The notes beneath the pieces were generated by a model. That model worked only from the letters and a program-made list of their open reading frames with translations. It made no database searches and was not told the DNA's origin. Below, piece after piece: positions 32,648-42,564 of a stretch of DNA of 64,000 bases (the stretch's first letter is position 1; every line of letters begins with the position of its first letter). Source of the DNA: Pueribacillus sp041725775 (GTDB lineage Bacteria; Bacillota; Bacilli; Bacillales; UBA6769); contig NZ_JBEUEL010000001.1 in assembly GCF_041725775.1 (NCBI RefSeq), forward strand, positions 1-64,000. Reading direction: 5' to 3'. The translations under genes were made by a program, and so were the position numbers.

Positions 32648-34093
32648 GTGAAACTAAGATGGCAGATCGTGACCGTCCTCGTCACTGTCTCTTTACTTGT
32701 CGGGGCAGGCGGAACTTATTTAGGGATGGAGTTTTTTGAAAATCGCTCATATTCGACGGGTAGTGATTCGAAAGGGAATTCAACGTCACTTCAAGCACGT
32801 GATTTAGAAAAAATCAAAAAATCTTACGAATATATTAGAGAAAACTACGTAGAAGATGTGAACGATCGTGATGTCATTGAAGGTGCCATTAAAGGAATGA
32901 TCGGTACACTCGAAGATCCGTATTCTGTTTATATGGATCAAGAGACAGTAAAAGAATTCACAGAATCCCTTGATTCTTCTTTTGAAGGAATTGGCGCGGA
33001 AGTGAGCATGCAAAACGGAAAAGTAACGATCGTCGCTCCGTTCAAAGACTCTCCAGCTGAGAAAGCTGGTTTGAAGCCGAACGATAAAGTGATTACGATC
33101 GATGGTGAGCCAACCGAAGGCCTTGACTTATATGAAGCCGTATTGAAAATTCGTGGTGAAAAAGGAACGTACGTGACATTAGGAATTGAAAGAGCGGGTC
33201 AATCAAACACGATTGATATTAAAGTAAAACGTGATGAAATTCCGATTGAAACAGTATATGCCGAACAACAGGAAGTGAACGGAAAAACGGTCGGAATTAT
33301 TGAAATCACATCATTTTCTGAAGAAACAGCTGCTGATTTTGAAAAAGAATTAAAAAAGCTGGAAGCTACGAAGATTGACGGACTCGTCATTGACGTACGC
33401 GGAAATCCAGGAGGTTATTTGCAAAGTGTTGAAGACATTGCTCAACTCATTATTCCGAACACGAAACCGTACATTTTGATTGAAGATCGTGAAGGAAATA
33501 AGAAACAGTCCGTTTCACAACTTAAAGAGAAAAAACCTTACCCGATCGTTGGATTAATCGATGAGGGGAGTGCTTCAGCTTCCGAAATTTTAGCTGCTGC
33601 ATTGAAAGAAAATGCGGGATACGACTTAGTAGGTACGAATTCGTTCGGAAAAGGAACTGTACAACAAACAGTGAATTTAGGAGACGGAAGTCAGTTAAAA
33701 TTGACGATGTTTAAATGGTTAACACCAGATGGAAATTGGATTCATGAAAAAGGTGTTGAGCCAACAGTTCCTGTACGTCAGCCAGATTACTACTATACGA
33801 GCCCGTTGACCGTGACAGAGGAACCATTTGCTTATGATATGAACAATGAACAAATTAAAAGTGCTCAACTGATGCTTGATGGATTAGGATTTGCTCCAGG
33901 TCGAACAGATGGATACTTTAGCAAGCAAACGGAAAAAGCAGTCCTCGCATTTCAGGAAACATTTGATTTGCCAACTACCGGTAAAATTGATGAAGAAACA
34001 GCAAGTAAACTACAAGAACAAGTTCTTGAGCAAATTCGCACACACGAAAATGACACACAATTACAAACTGCGATTGAGTTGATTGCTGAATGA
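32648..34093 (+). CDS. ctpB: S41 carboxy-terminal processing protease CtpB
   Basis: A 481-residue protease: N-terminal signal anchor (about residues 5-25), a linker, a PDZ domain (GIGAEVSMQNGKV to about residue 200), the S41 core with the catalytic serine in DEGSASASEI and lysine in SFGKGTVQQ, and a C-terminal peptidoglycan-binding domain (AQLMLDGLGFAPGRTDGYF). In B. subtilis CtpB is secreted into the space around the forespore and triggers sigma-K activation by cutting SpoIVFA. GGGGTG spaced before GTG 32648 makes this the likely start. A terminator follows at 34175. Confidence 0.93.
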   Translation: MKLRWQIVTVLVTVSLLVGAGGTYLGMEFFENRSYSTGSDSKGNSTSLQARDLEKIKKSYEYIRENYVEDVNDRDVIEGAIKGMIGTLEDPYSVYMDQETVKEFTESLDSSFEGIGAEVSMQNGKVTIVAPFKDSPAEKAGLKPNDKVITIDGEPTEGLDLYEAVLKIRGEKGTYVTLGIERAGQSNTIDIKVKRDEIPIETVYAEQQEVNGKTVGIIEITSFSEETAADFEKELKKLEATKIDGLVIDVRGNPGGYLQSVEDIAQLIIPNTKPYILIEDREGNKKQSVSQLKEKKPYPIVGLIDEGSASASEILAAALKENAGYDLVGTNSFGKGTVQQTVNLGDGSQLKLTMFKWLTPDGNWIHEKGVEPTVPVRQPDYYYTSPLTVTEEPFAYDMNNEQIKSAQLMLDGLGFAPGRTDGYFSKQTEKAVLAFQETFDLPTTGKIDEETASKLQEQVLEQIRTHENDTQLQTAIELIAE

Positions 34094-34172
34094 AATCTAT
34101 TTTTGAAGTTCATGCAGGAGTTTTAAATATGTCGTCGAAGTAGTTATATTAGCGATATGATATGATGATAGA

Positions 34173-34206
34173 AACGCCCCTAGTTAACATTTGGGGCGAG
34201 TTTTTT
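34173..34206 (+). terminator. Terminator after ctpB
   Basis: CGCCCC (34175-34180) pairs with GGGGCG (34193-34198), then T6. swrA, which lies between ctpB and minJ in B. subtilis, is absent; the next 150 bases show no gene. Confidence 0.85.
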
Positions 34207-34364
34207 CTTTTCATGAACAATACTTCGCTTCCTAATTTTTTATATGTTTGACACGATGTAACTTGAACCGTACGAATAGTGCATGGAAAGAACGATGACA
34301 GCAAAACATCGTTACTGCTTCGGTAGGTTTTGACTAACAGAATTACGGTGTTGGAGGTTAAGGC

Positions 34365-35564
34365 ATGGTACTCGCTTTTTTGACAGAACTCGGCTATGGT
34401 TTTTTAAGATTATTTATGAATCCTGTTTTTTATATGGCATTTATCTTATCGTTTGTACTTGCTTTTCGCCGGATCCATAAAGAACGGCTTCATTTTCATA
34501 CACGCGTGTATGATGTCGTCACTAATTTGTATCAAATGCTCATCCCCGGGCTCATTGCTGGATTTATATTGTATGGACTGTTTATTGGGCTCGGCCTTAT
34601 GCTTTCTGAAGGGATTATTGTTCTACTTATGGCGGTGACGATGTTATTCGGCTTAACGTTACGCCCGCGTTTTCTCTCTCCAGCATTTGTCATTTTTTTT
34701 ACAACTGTAATTATTGTTTTTATGCCGAAGTGGGAAGTAAATCACGCTGTGCTGAATCGCTGGATGGAAGGCATTCAAGTTGCATTTCTTCCGTATTTGT
34801 TTTTGCTCATGACTATTTTCCTTATCGCCGAAGCCATGCTCATTATGTTTCAAGCAAAACGAAGCTCATCGCCGAGAAGAGTGATAGGCAAGCGCGGAAA
34901 ACCGATTGGTGGTTTTGCGACCGAGAGTCTTTGGCTCGTACCGACGTTTTTATTAATTCCTGGCTCTGGACTAGAGAGATTAGAGTGGTGGCCATTTTTC
35001 GGAATGGGTGAATCTTTTGCATTTATATTTGTTCCGTTTCTTATCGGTTACGAGCAGTTCCAAACGTATGATTTACCTGTTAGAGCACTGAGGCGAGATG
35101 GAAAACGTCTAGCAGTCATTGCTTTTGTTGCTCTTCCACTAGCGGTTTTTGCACTTCTTTATGACTGGCTTGTCATAGCTTTTCTCGGAATGGCTTTATT
35201 AAGTTTTTGTCGGGTGGCGTTATATGTTCACGAACGTAAGCAAAATGCACGTCGACCAGCATTGTATACGCTACGTAATCAAGGCGTGCAAATTTTAGCA
35301 ATCGTTCCTAAAAGCCCAGCTGCAGACATGAATGTAAAGGTAGGTGAAGTAATACGTCGCGTGAATGGGATTGAAGTGAATAATGCGATTCAATTTTATG
35401 AAGCGTTGCAAACAAGCCCGACATTTTTTAAACTCGATGTCTTGGATGAACACGGGGAACTTCGTTTTGAACAGCGGGCCCTGTACGAAAATGAGCATCA
35501 TGCACTTGGCTTATTGTTTGTGGATAAGCCGCGTGCCAAATATAGTGAAGCAGAAGAAGCCTGA
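34365..35564 (+). CDS. minJ: MinJ-like division topology protein with PDZ domain
   Basis: A 399-residue protein with about eight membrane helices (residues 1-290) followed by a C-terminal PDZ domain (VQILAIVPKSPAADMNVKVGEVIRRVNG segment). In B. subtilis MinJ bridges DivIVA and MinD at the poles to keep division at midcell. Position between ctpB and uvrB and the topology support the assignment. GGAGG precedes ATG 34365. Sequence conservation of the membrane part is low in this family. Confidence 0.85.
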   Translation: MVLAFLTELGYGFLRLFMNPVFYMAFILSFVLAFRRIHKERLHFHTRVYDVVTNLYQMLIPGLIAGFILYGLFIGLGLMLSEGIIVLLMAVTMLFGLTLRPRFLSPAFVIFFTTVIIVFMPKWEVNHAVLNRWMEGIQVAFLPYLFLLMTIFLIAEAMLIMFQAKRSSSPRRVIGKRGKPIGGFATESLWLVPTFLLIPGSGLERLEWWPFFGMGESFAFIFVPFLIGYEQFQTYDLPVRALRRDGKRLAVIAFVALPLAVFALLYDWLVIAFLGMALLSFCRVALYVHERKQNARRPALYTLRNQGVQILAIVPKSPAADMNVKVGEVIRRVNGIEVNNAIQFYEALQTSPTFFKLDVLDEHGELRFEQRALYENEHHALGLLFVDKPRAKYSEAEEA

Positions 35565-35600
35565 GAAATCTCAATCTCAGGTTTTCCTTATTTTAGATAC

Positions 35601-35614
35601 CGAATATCAGTTCG
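35601..35614 (+). promoter_or_regulatory. LexA (DinR) SOS box upstream of uvrB
   Basis: CGAATATCAGTTCG differs from CGAAC-N4-GTTCG at one position. It lies 72 bases before uvrB and about 30 bases upstream of a TATAAT (35645-35650). A second perfect palindrome (ATAGTGT-TATT-ACACTAT, 35617-35634) follows immediately. LexA control of uvrBA is known in Bacillus. Confidence 0.7.
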
Positions 35615-35685
35615 TTATAGTGTTATTACACTATGTATTCGTGTTATAATTAGATTAAATTAAACGGAAATAGAGAGGGTTCGTT

Positions 35686-37671
35686 GTGAGTAATCAATTT
35701 GAGCTTGTGTCTAACTATAAACCTGCTGGTGACCAGCCTGAAGCCATTGAAAAGCTTGTCAAAGGGATAAAAGAGGGTAAACGATATCAAACTTTACTCG
35801 GAGCGACGGGAACGGGTAAAACGTTTACGATGTCTAACGTAATTCAACAAGTGAATAAGCCGACACTCGTTATCGCACATAACAAAACACTCGCTGGACA
35901 ATTGTATAGCGAGTTTAAAGAGTTTTTTCCGAACAATGCGGTTGAATATTTCGTGAGCTATTACGATTATTATCAGCCTGAAGCGTATGTACCGCAATCA
36001 GATACGTATATTGAAAAAGATGCAAGCATTAACGATGAAATTGATAAACTTCGACATTCCGCGACGAGTGCATTATTTGAACGGGAAGATGTCATCATCG
36101 TTGCGAGTGTCTCGTGTATTTATGGTTTAGGTTCACCCGAAGAATATCGAGAGCTTGTTTTGTCTTTACGGATCGGTATGGAAAAAGATCGTAATGAGTT
36201 ACTACGTGAACTCGTTGATATTCAGTATGAGCGGAATGACGTTAATTTTACACGGGGGACGTTTCGTGTTCGTGGTGATATTGTTGAGATTTTTCCAGCT
36301 TCACGTGACGAACATTGTATTCGGATTGAATTTTTTGGAGATGAGATCGATCGGATGACCGAGGTTGATGCGTTAACAGGAGAAATTCTTGGTGAACGTG
36401 AGCACGTTGCTATTTTTCCAGCGTCTCACTTCGTCACGCGGGAAGAAAAAATGAAGTTAGCGATTAAACGAATTGAAGAAGAACTAGAGGAAAGGCTGAA
36501 AGAGCTAAAAGCAGAAAACAAATTGTTAGAGGCACAACGTCTCGAACAACGTACCCGTTATGATCTTGAAATGATGAGTGAAATGGGGTTTTGTTCAGGG
36601 ATTGAAAACTATTCCCGACATTTGACGTTTCGCGAAGCGGGGGCAACTCCGTACACGCTACTCGATTATTTTTCGAAAGATTGGCTCGTCATGGTTGATG
36701 AGTCTCACGTGACATTACCACAGATTCGCGGTATGTATAATGGAGACCGAGCCCGTAAGCAAGTGCTTGTCGATCATGGATTTCGACTTCCATCCGCATT
36801 GGATAACCGCCCACTTCAGTTTGAAGAATTTGAGAAAAAGGTAAATCAAGCTGTTTTCGTTTCAGCGACACCTGGGCCGTTCGAGCGTGAACATACTCCA
36901 GAAATGGTCGAACAAATTATTCGCCCGACTGGCTTATTAGATCCGACGATCGATGTCCGTAAAACAAAAGGACAAATCGATGACTTGCTCGATGAAATTC
37001 AGGAGCGCGTAAAAAAAGACGAGCGTGTGCTTATTACGACGTTAACGAAAAAAATGGCGGAAGATTTAACCGACTATTTAACTGAAATGGATATTAAAGT
37101 TCGGTATTTGCACTCTGAAATTAAAACGTTAGAGCGGATTGAAATTATTCGTGATTTAAGGCTCGGTGTGTTTGATGTTCTCGTCGGGATTAACTTGCTT
37201 AGAGAAGGTCTTGATATACCTGAAGTTTCACTCGTTGCAATTCTCGATGCGGATAAAGAAGGTTTTCTCCGTTCCGAACAATCGCTTATTCAAACTATTG
37301 GACGAGCGGCACGGAACGCGAATGGGCACGTTATTTTGTATGCGGATACGATAACAAGGTCGATGGACGTAGCGATTTCAGAAACGAAGCGTCGTCGGAC
37401 GATTCAAGAAGCATTTAACGAAAAGCATGGCATTACACCGCAAACGATTCAAAAAGAAATACGTGACGTCATCCGGGCGACTAAAGTTGCTGAAGAATTG
37501 GAAACGTACACGACAGAAAAATCATTAACAAAAATGTCAAAAAAGGAACGAGAGACGCTCATTCAATCGTTAGAGAAAGAAATGAAGCAAGCGGCTCGAG
37601 ATTTGCAGTTTGAACGTGCGGCAGAGCTTCGCGATTTAATGTTAGAATTACAAGCAGAACGATCGACTTAA
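35686..37671 (+). CDS. uvrB: Excinuclease ABC subunit B
   Basis: A 661-residue nucleotide excision repair helicase. Walker A is GATGTGKTFT; the beta-hairpin that clamps DNA is YYDYYQPEAYVPQSD; helicase motif VI is QTIGRAARNANG; the C-terminal UVR domain (REREFERAAELRD-like, here RDLQFERAAELRDLM) binds UvrC. It verifies damage delivered by UvrA. GAGAGGG precedes GTG 35686. Forms an operon with uvrA, 88 bases downstream. Confidence 0.97.
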   Translation: MSNQFELVSNYKPAGDQPEAIEKLVKGIKEGKRYQTLLGATGTGKTFTMSNVIQQVNKPTLVIAHNKTLAGQLYSEFKEFFPNNAVEYFVSYYDYYQPEAYVPQSDTYIEKDASINDEIDKLRHSATSALFEREDVIIVASVSCIYGLGSPEEYRELVLSLRIGMEKDRNELLRELVDIQYERNDVNFTRGTFRVRGDIVEIFPASRDEHCIRIEFFGDEIDRMTEVDALTGEILGEREHVAIFPASHFVTREEKMKLAIKRIEEELEERLKELKAENKLLEAQRLEQRTRYDLEMMSEMGFCSGIENYSRHLTFREAGATPYTLLDYFSKDWLVMVDESHVTLPQIRGMYNGDRARKQVLVDHGFRLPSALDNRPLQFEEFEKKVNQAVFVSATPGPFEREHTPEMVEQIIRPTGLLDPTIDVRKTKGQIDDLLDEIQERVKKDERVLITTLTKKMAEDLTDYLTEMDIKVRYLHSEIKTLERIEIIRDLRLGVFDVLVGINLLREGLDIPEVSLVAILDADKEGFLRSEQSLIQTIGRAARNANGHVILYADTITRSMDVAISETKRRRTIQEAFNEKHGITPQTIQKEIRDVIRATKVAEELETYTTEKSLTKMSKKERETLIQSLEKEMKQAARDLQFERAAELRDLMLELQAERST

Positions 37672-37759
37672 TCAAACGTTTGTTTAAAAGAAGCTTTAAC
37701 GGAAAAATTTGCGTCGTTTTAGTGGAGAACGTTGTAATTGAATAGGAAGGATGGAGTAG

Positions 37760-40624
37760 ATGGCAGTAGACAAGATCGTTGTTAAAGGTGCCCGCGTCCA
37801 CAATTTAAAAAATATTGATGTCGAAATTCCTCGCGATCAGCTCGTCGTTGTAACAGGATTATCAGGATCCGGAAAGTCTTCGCTTGCGTTTGATACGATT
37901 TACGCGGAAGGTCAACGGCGTTACGTAGAATCATTATCCGCGTATGCACGACAGTTTCTCGGTCAGATGGATAAACCAGACGTCGATTCGATTGAAGGAT
38001 TATCACCTGCGATTTCGATCGATCAGAAGACGACGAGTCGGAATCCGCGTTCAACCGTTGGAACTGTAACAGAAATTTATGATTATTTGCGTTTGCTATA
38101 TGCACGTATCGGTCGCCCGATTTGTCCAAAACACGGTGTTGAAATTACTTCACAAACAGTTGAACAGATGGTTGATCGGGTGATGGTATTTCCGGAAAGA
38201 ACGCGGCTACAAATTTTAGCGCCTGTCGTTTCTGGCCGAAAAGGTGAGCACGTGAAAGTTTTTGAAGAGATTAAAAAGCAAGGCTTCGTACGTATTCGTG
38301 TAAATGGAGAAATGCATGAAATCTCTAATGAAATTTCACTTGATAAAAATAAAAAGCATTCGATTGAAGTTGTTGTCGACCGCATCGTCGTGAAAGAGGG
38401 AATTGAAACGCGTCTAGCTGATTCACTTGAGACGGCATTAGAGTTGACAGACGGTCGTGTCATTGTCGATGTGATTGGCGAGGAGGAATTGCTTTTTAAT
38501 CAACACCATGCATGTCCGCATTGTGGTTTTACAATTGGAGATTTAGAGCCACGACTGTTTAGTTTTAACAGTCCTTTTGGTGCTTGTTCAACGTGTGATG
38601 GGCTCGGACAGCAGCTTGAAGTTGATGTTGATCTCATCATACCGAACCCCGATTTAACATTAAATGAACATGCGATTGCGGCATGGAAACCGACGAGCTC
38701 GCAATTTTATCCGCAACTTCTGAAAGCAGTCTGCGATCATTATGACATCGATATGGATGTGCCAGTAAAAGATATACCGAAAGAGCAACTTGACAAAATT
38801 TTATACGGAAGTAACGGGGAGCTCATTTATTTTCGCTATGAGAGTGAGTTCGGTCAAGTTCGTGAGAACAATATCGTTTTCGAAGGTGTCGTTCGAAACA
38901 TTGAAAGACGTTATAAAGATACGACGTCTGATTTTATTCGTGATCAAATGGAAGGGTATATGACCGAAAAGCCATGTCCATCTTGCAAAGGGTACCGACT
39001 AAAAAAAGAAGCACTTGCTGTTAAAATTAACAAGCGACATATCGGAGAAGTGACAGACTTATCAATTAATGAGGCGTTTGAGTTTTTTAGTCATTTAACG
39101 CTTTCTGAGAAAGAAAAAGCGATTGGACAGCTTATCTTTCGCGAAATTTTAGACCGACTCGGCTTTTTACAAAACGTTGGACTTGAATACTTAACGTTAA
39201 GTCGTTCGGCAGGGACATTGTCAGGTGGAGAGGCACAGCGCATTCGGCTTGCAACTCAAGTTGGTTCACGATTAATGGGTGTCCTTTACGTATTAGATGA
39301 ACCGTCCATCGGGCTTCATCAACGTGATAACGATCGATTAATTTCTGCACTTGAAGAGATGCGAAATCTCGGAAATACACTCATTGTCGTTGAACATGAC
39401 GAAGATACGATGATGGCTGCTGATTACATTATCGATATTGGCCCAGGCGCTGGTGCCCATGGGGGTCAAATTATAGCAGCAGGGACACCCGCAGAAATTA
39501 TTGAGCATGACGAATCACTTACAGGACAATATTTATCAGGAAAAAAATTCATTCCGATTCCTGTTGAACGTCGTAAAGAAACGAAACGATTTCTTGAAAT
39601 TAAAGGTGCTGCTGAAAACAATTTGAAAAAAATTGATGTCAAAATCCCGCTCGGTGTCTTTACATGCATTACCGGTGTATCAGGTTCAGGAAAAAGCACG
39701 CTCATTAATGAAATTTTATATAAAAAATTGGCGCAATCCTTAAACCGAGCAAAAGTAAAACCAGGCAAGCATAAGCATATAAAAGGTTTGGAAGAGCTTG
39801 AGAAAGTTATTGACATTGATCAATCCCCAATCGGACGAACTCCGCGTTCCAATCCTGCAACATATACGGGCGTATTTGATGACATACGTGATGTGTTTTC
39901 GGAGACGAATGAAGCGAAAGTGAGAGGCTATAAAAAAGGTCGTTTTAGTTTTAACGTGAAGGGGGGACGCTGTGAAGCGTGTCGCGGGGATGGCATCATA
40001 AAAATTGAGATGCACTTTCTTCCGGACGTTTACGTTCCGTGTGAAGTGTGTCACGGAAAACGATACAACCGTGAAACGTTAGAAGTGGTGTATAAAGGGA
40101 AAAACATTGCTGATGTCTTAAGTATGACGGTAGAAGAAGCATTGGAGTTTTTTACGAATATCCCGAAAATTAAACGAAAGCTACAGACGCTATTTGATGT
40201 CGGTCTAAGCTATATTACACTTGGTCAGCCTGCAACGACATTATCGGGTGGAGAAGCGCAACGAGTCAAACTGGCTAGCCAACTTCATCGTCGTTCGAAT
40301 GGAAAGACAGTATACATTTTAGATGAACCGACGACAGGCTTGCACGCTGACGATATTGCACGTTTGCTAAAAGTGATACAGCGGCTCGTCGATAATGGCG
40401 ATACCGTGCTTATTATTGAGCACAACCTCGATGTCATTAAAACGGCTGATTATATTATTGATCTAGGTCCTGAAGGTGGCGACAAAGGCGGAACGATCGT
40501 TGCGACCGGAACGCCAGAAGAAGTCGCTGAAGTGAAAAAATCTTATACGGGTCAATATCTCGCACCTATTTTAAAACGTGATCGCAAGCGGACGGAAGCG
40601 AGATTGAACGTAACGAAATCATAA
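37760..40624 (+). CDS. uvrA: Excinuclease ABC subunit A
   Basis: A 954-residue damage-recognition ATPase with two ABC modules: GLSGSGKSSLAFDTI and GVSGSGKSTLINE (Walker A), SGGEAQRIRLATQ and SGGEAQRVKLASQ (signatures). Both zinc modules are present: CPHCG...CSTCDG and CEACRGDG...CEVCHG. Full length with no defects. AGGAAGGATGG before ATG 37760. Confidence 0.97.
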   Translation: MAVDKIVVKGARVHNLKNIDVEIPRDQLVVVTGLSGSGKSSLAFDTIYAEGQRRYVESLSAYARQFLGQMDKPDVDSIEGLSPAISIDQKTTSRNPRSTVGTVTEIYDYLRLLYARIGRPICPKHGVEITSQTVEQMVDRVMVFPERTRLQILAPVVSGRKGEHVKVFEEIKKQGFVRIRVNGEMHEISNEISLDKNKKHSIEVVVDRIVVKEGIETRLADSLETALELTDGRVIVDVIGEEELLFNQHHACPHCGFTIGDLEPRLFSFNSPFGACSTCDGLGQQLEVDVDLIIPNPDLTLNEHAIAAWKPTSSQFYPQLLKAVCDHYDIDMDVPVKDIPKEQLDKILYGSNGELIYFRYESEFGQVRENNIVFEGVVRNIERRYKDTTSDFIRDQMEGYMTEKPCPSCKGYRLKKEALAVKINKRHIGEVTDLSINEAFEFFSHLTLSEKEKAIGQLIFREILDRLGFLQNVGLEYLTLSRSAGTLSGGEAQRIRLATQVGSRLMGVLYVLDEPSIGLHQRDNDRLISALEEMRNLGNTLIVVEHDEDTMMAADYIIDIGPGAGAHGGQIIAAGTPAEIIEHDESLTGQYLSGKKFIPIPVERRKETKRFLEIKGAAENNLKKIDVKIPLGVFTCITGVSGSGKSTLINEILYKKLAQSLNRAKVKPGKHKHIKGLEELEKVIDIDQSPIGRTPRSNPATYTGVFDDIRDVFSETNEAKVRGYKKGRFSFNVKGGRCEACRGDGIIKIEMHFLPDVYVPCEVCHGKRYNRETLEVVYKGKNIADVLSMTVEEALEFFTNIPKIKRKLQTLFDVGLSYITLGQPATTLSGGEAQRVKLASQLHRRSNGKTVYILDEPTTGLHADDIARLLKVIQRLVDNGDTVLIIEHNLDVIKTADYIIDLGPEGGDKGGTIVATGTPEEVAEVKKSYTGQYLAPILKRDRKRTEARLNVTKS

Positions 40625-40635
40625 AAGGGGTGGGA

Positions 40636-41739
40636 ATGATGAGTGAAGAACGTAAAATGGTCTTAAAAATGGTAGAAGACGGAAAAATTTCGGTGGAGGA
40701 AGCGGAACGGCTTTTAAACGTATTGAACGAAAAAGCGGAGAAGCAAAAAGACGATCATTCAGATCGAGATGAAGCGTTAACGCCATCTGAATTTGTCGAT
40801 TGGGAACGATGGGATGAACGAAAACAGTCGTATAAACAACAGTCTAGCGGTTTTAAAATATCGCAATACATCGATAATGTTATTCAAAAAATAAAAGACG
40901 TTGATTTTGATCTTAATTTTGGATCGCATGAACAAGTGAATCATATTTTTCAAGATGACACGGATCATTTTCGTGAATTGAAACTAAATATTAAAAATGG
41001 ATCGATCGAACTCATCCCTTGGAAAGACAACTATGTGCAAATTGATTGTGATGTGAAAGTGTATCGCGTTCGAAACAATGAAGAAGCGAGACAACGATTT
41101 TTAAATGAGGTTCATTTCGACATTGTTGATGAAACGCTTTTATTTACGTGTGATGCTCGTGATCTGAAAATAAATGCAACGATCAACATTCCTGAAAAAA
41201 TGTACGAATGTGTTGAATGTAAGCTATTCAATGGAAGTATGGTCGGCAAGTCAATCCATTCACAAGAACTGAAAGCAAAAACAGTAAATGGAAGTGTGAC
41301 ATTTCCACAAATATTTGCTAAAAAAGCTGAATTTGAAACGGGTAACGGTACGATTACAGTGAGCGGAGAAACGAGTCTCCTTGAGGCGGAAACGATTAAT
41401 GGGGCAATTGAAGCGACTGGCTCGTTTCGTGATTTTGAGGCGGAAAGTTTTTCTGGTTCGATTACAACGCATTTACTAAGTGAAGGCCATGCATCTTTAA
41501 AATCAACGACGAGTGGAATTACGGTCGTTGTTCCAGCTCATCTCCAAGTGAACGGCGAACTATCTTCATCGATCGGAAGCGTTCATTGTAATCTGCATTC
41601 ATTTGAAATCTTACATGAGAAAAAAGAACTCGCGCAACGACGATTAAAATTCGTGTCAAATAAAAAAGCCGATCAGGTACTAACGTTAGAAGCGAGTACG
41701 AAGACGGGTTCGATCACCGTGGCAGAGCAGGAGGGATAA
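40636..41739 (+). CDS. yvlB: DUF4097 family protein YvlB
   Basis: A 367-residue protein with an N-terminal helical module (ERKMVLKMVEDGKISVEEAERLLNVL, split here over residues 5-30) and a C-terminal beta-helix of the DUF4097/YvlB type with repeats such as TVNGSVTF, TGNGTITV, TINGAIEA and SFSGSITT. No signal peptide. Family members often accompany envelope-stress or membrane proteins; in B. subtilis the yvlABCD operon responds to envelope stress, and yvlD follows here. AGGGGTG supports ATG 40636 or 40639. Confidence 0.87.
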   Translation: MMSEERKMVLKMVEDGKISVEEAERLLNVLNEKAEKQKDDHSDRDEALTPSEFVDWERWDERKQSYKQQSSGFKISQYIDNVIQKIKDVDFDLNFGSHEQVNHIFQDDTDHFRELKLNIKNGSIELIPWKDNYVQIDCDVKVYRVRNNEEARQRFLNEVHFDIVDETLLFTCDARDLKINATINIPEKMYECVECKLFNGSMVGKSIHSQELKAKTVNGSVTFPQIFAKKAEFETGNGTITVSGETSLLEAETINGAIEATGSFRDFEAESFSGSITTHLLSEGHASLKSTTSGITVVVPAHLQVNGELSSSIGSVHCNLHSFEILHEKKELAQRRLKFVSNKKADQVLTLEASTKTGSITVAEQEG

Positions 41740-41740
41740 C

Positions 41741-42106
41741 ATGTTTCGAAACTGGATCCTTTCGTTAATTGTGAATAGTGTCATCTTGCTCGTCGTTGCT
41801 GGGTATTTCCCCTCCTTTCATTTAGATGGAATTGGAGCGGCACTGCTTGCAAGTGTCATTCTTTCGATTATGAACGTAATTGTAAAGCCTATCCTCGTCA
41901 TTTTAACGCTACCTGTTACTGTCTTAACACTCGGTTTCTTTTTAATTGTCATTAATGCAGCAACACTTATGATGACGTCAGCGTTAATGGGAGATCTATT
42001 TGTAATTGATAGTTTTGGTGCAGCTCTCCTCGCCGCAATCGTTATATCACTGCTAAATATGGCGATTCAAAAGATTATTATTGAGCCTTTGCAAAGAAGA
42101 AGATAG
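41741..42106 (+). CDS. yvlD: YvlD family membrane protein
   Basis: A 121-residue protein with four hydrophobic helices, starting MFRNWILSLIVNSVILL, and the family segment NVIVKPILVILTLPVTVLTLG. Phage holin-like superfamily 4 / DUF360 membrane protein without a proven activity. It starts one base after the yvlB stop with GGAGGG upstream, so it is co-translated. Confidence 0.88.
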   Translation: MFRNWILSLIVNSVILLVVAGYFPSFHLDGIGAALLASVILSIMNVIVKPILVILTLPVTVLTLGFFLIVINAATLMMTSALMGDLFVIDSFGAALLAAIVISLLNMAIQKIIIEPLQRRR

Positions 42107-42193
42107 CTCAGCCTGTTGACAAACGCTTTCATTCTTTGTTGCTCGTCTCGCTTGTACTCTCATGAAAGTGGTTGTTCGATTCGAGTTTTTCCG

Positions 42194-42205
42194 GTGTACG
42201 TACAC
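42194..42205. other. 12-bp perfect palindrome GTGTACGTACAC
   Basis: A perfect palindrome in the 458-base gap between yvlD and hprK, a few bases before the family 2 repeat. Possibly part of the repeat unit; no matching element is seen next to the copy at 15765. Confidence 0.35.
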
Positions 42206-42216
42206 GATGTATTAGC

Positions 42217-42262
42217 GCAGACGTTGCCAAAGGACGTGGCAGACTTAGCCAGCGTCAGTTAA
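42217..42262. repeat. Short interspersed repeat, family 2 (copy 2)
   Basis: GCAGACGTTGCCA to AGCGTCAGTTAA aligns with 15765-15811. Nested complementary pieces (GACG with CGTC, GCCA with TGGC) could form a small structure. The surrounding gap has no open frame that looks coding. Confidence 0.45.
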
Positions 42263-42442
42263 ATCAAAGTATGATTTGCATACTCCGACGTACAGAATGT
42301 CTAGTAGGACGAGTGCTTAACGTTACCATGATCAAATAAGCATTAGTTTGGACATTTCATACGGTTATCATTGATTGTTTGAACGTGGTGTTCTTTGTTT
42401 GCGTTTCATTAATATTTACTCTAATGGTCATCGTATTGCTTT

Positions 42443-42466
42443 AACGCCTTTCACTAGGCGTTTTTT
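42443..42466 (+). terminator. Terminator upstream of hprK
   Basis: AACGCCT and AGGCGTT form a 7-bp stem with a 6-base loop, followed by T6. It lies about 340 bases beyond yvlD and separates that operon from hprK. Confidence 0.8.
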
Positions 42467-42564
42467 CTTTTCACGATTCATTGTTAAAATAAAATGAAAG
42501 GTGTAGTTCGCTCTTAAACCTGTTAAAATGAAAAAGAGTGAATTGGACGAGGAGGAAATGTGCT

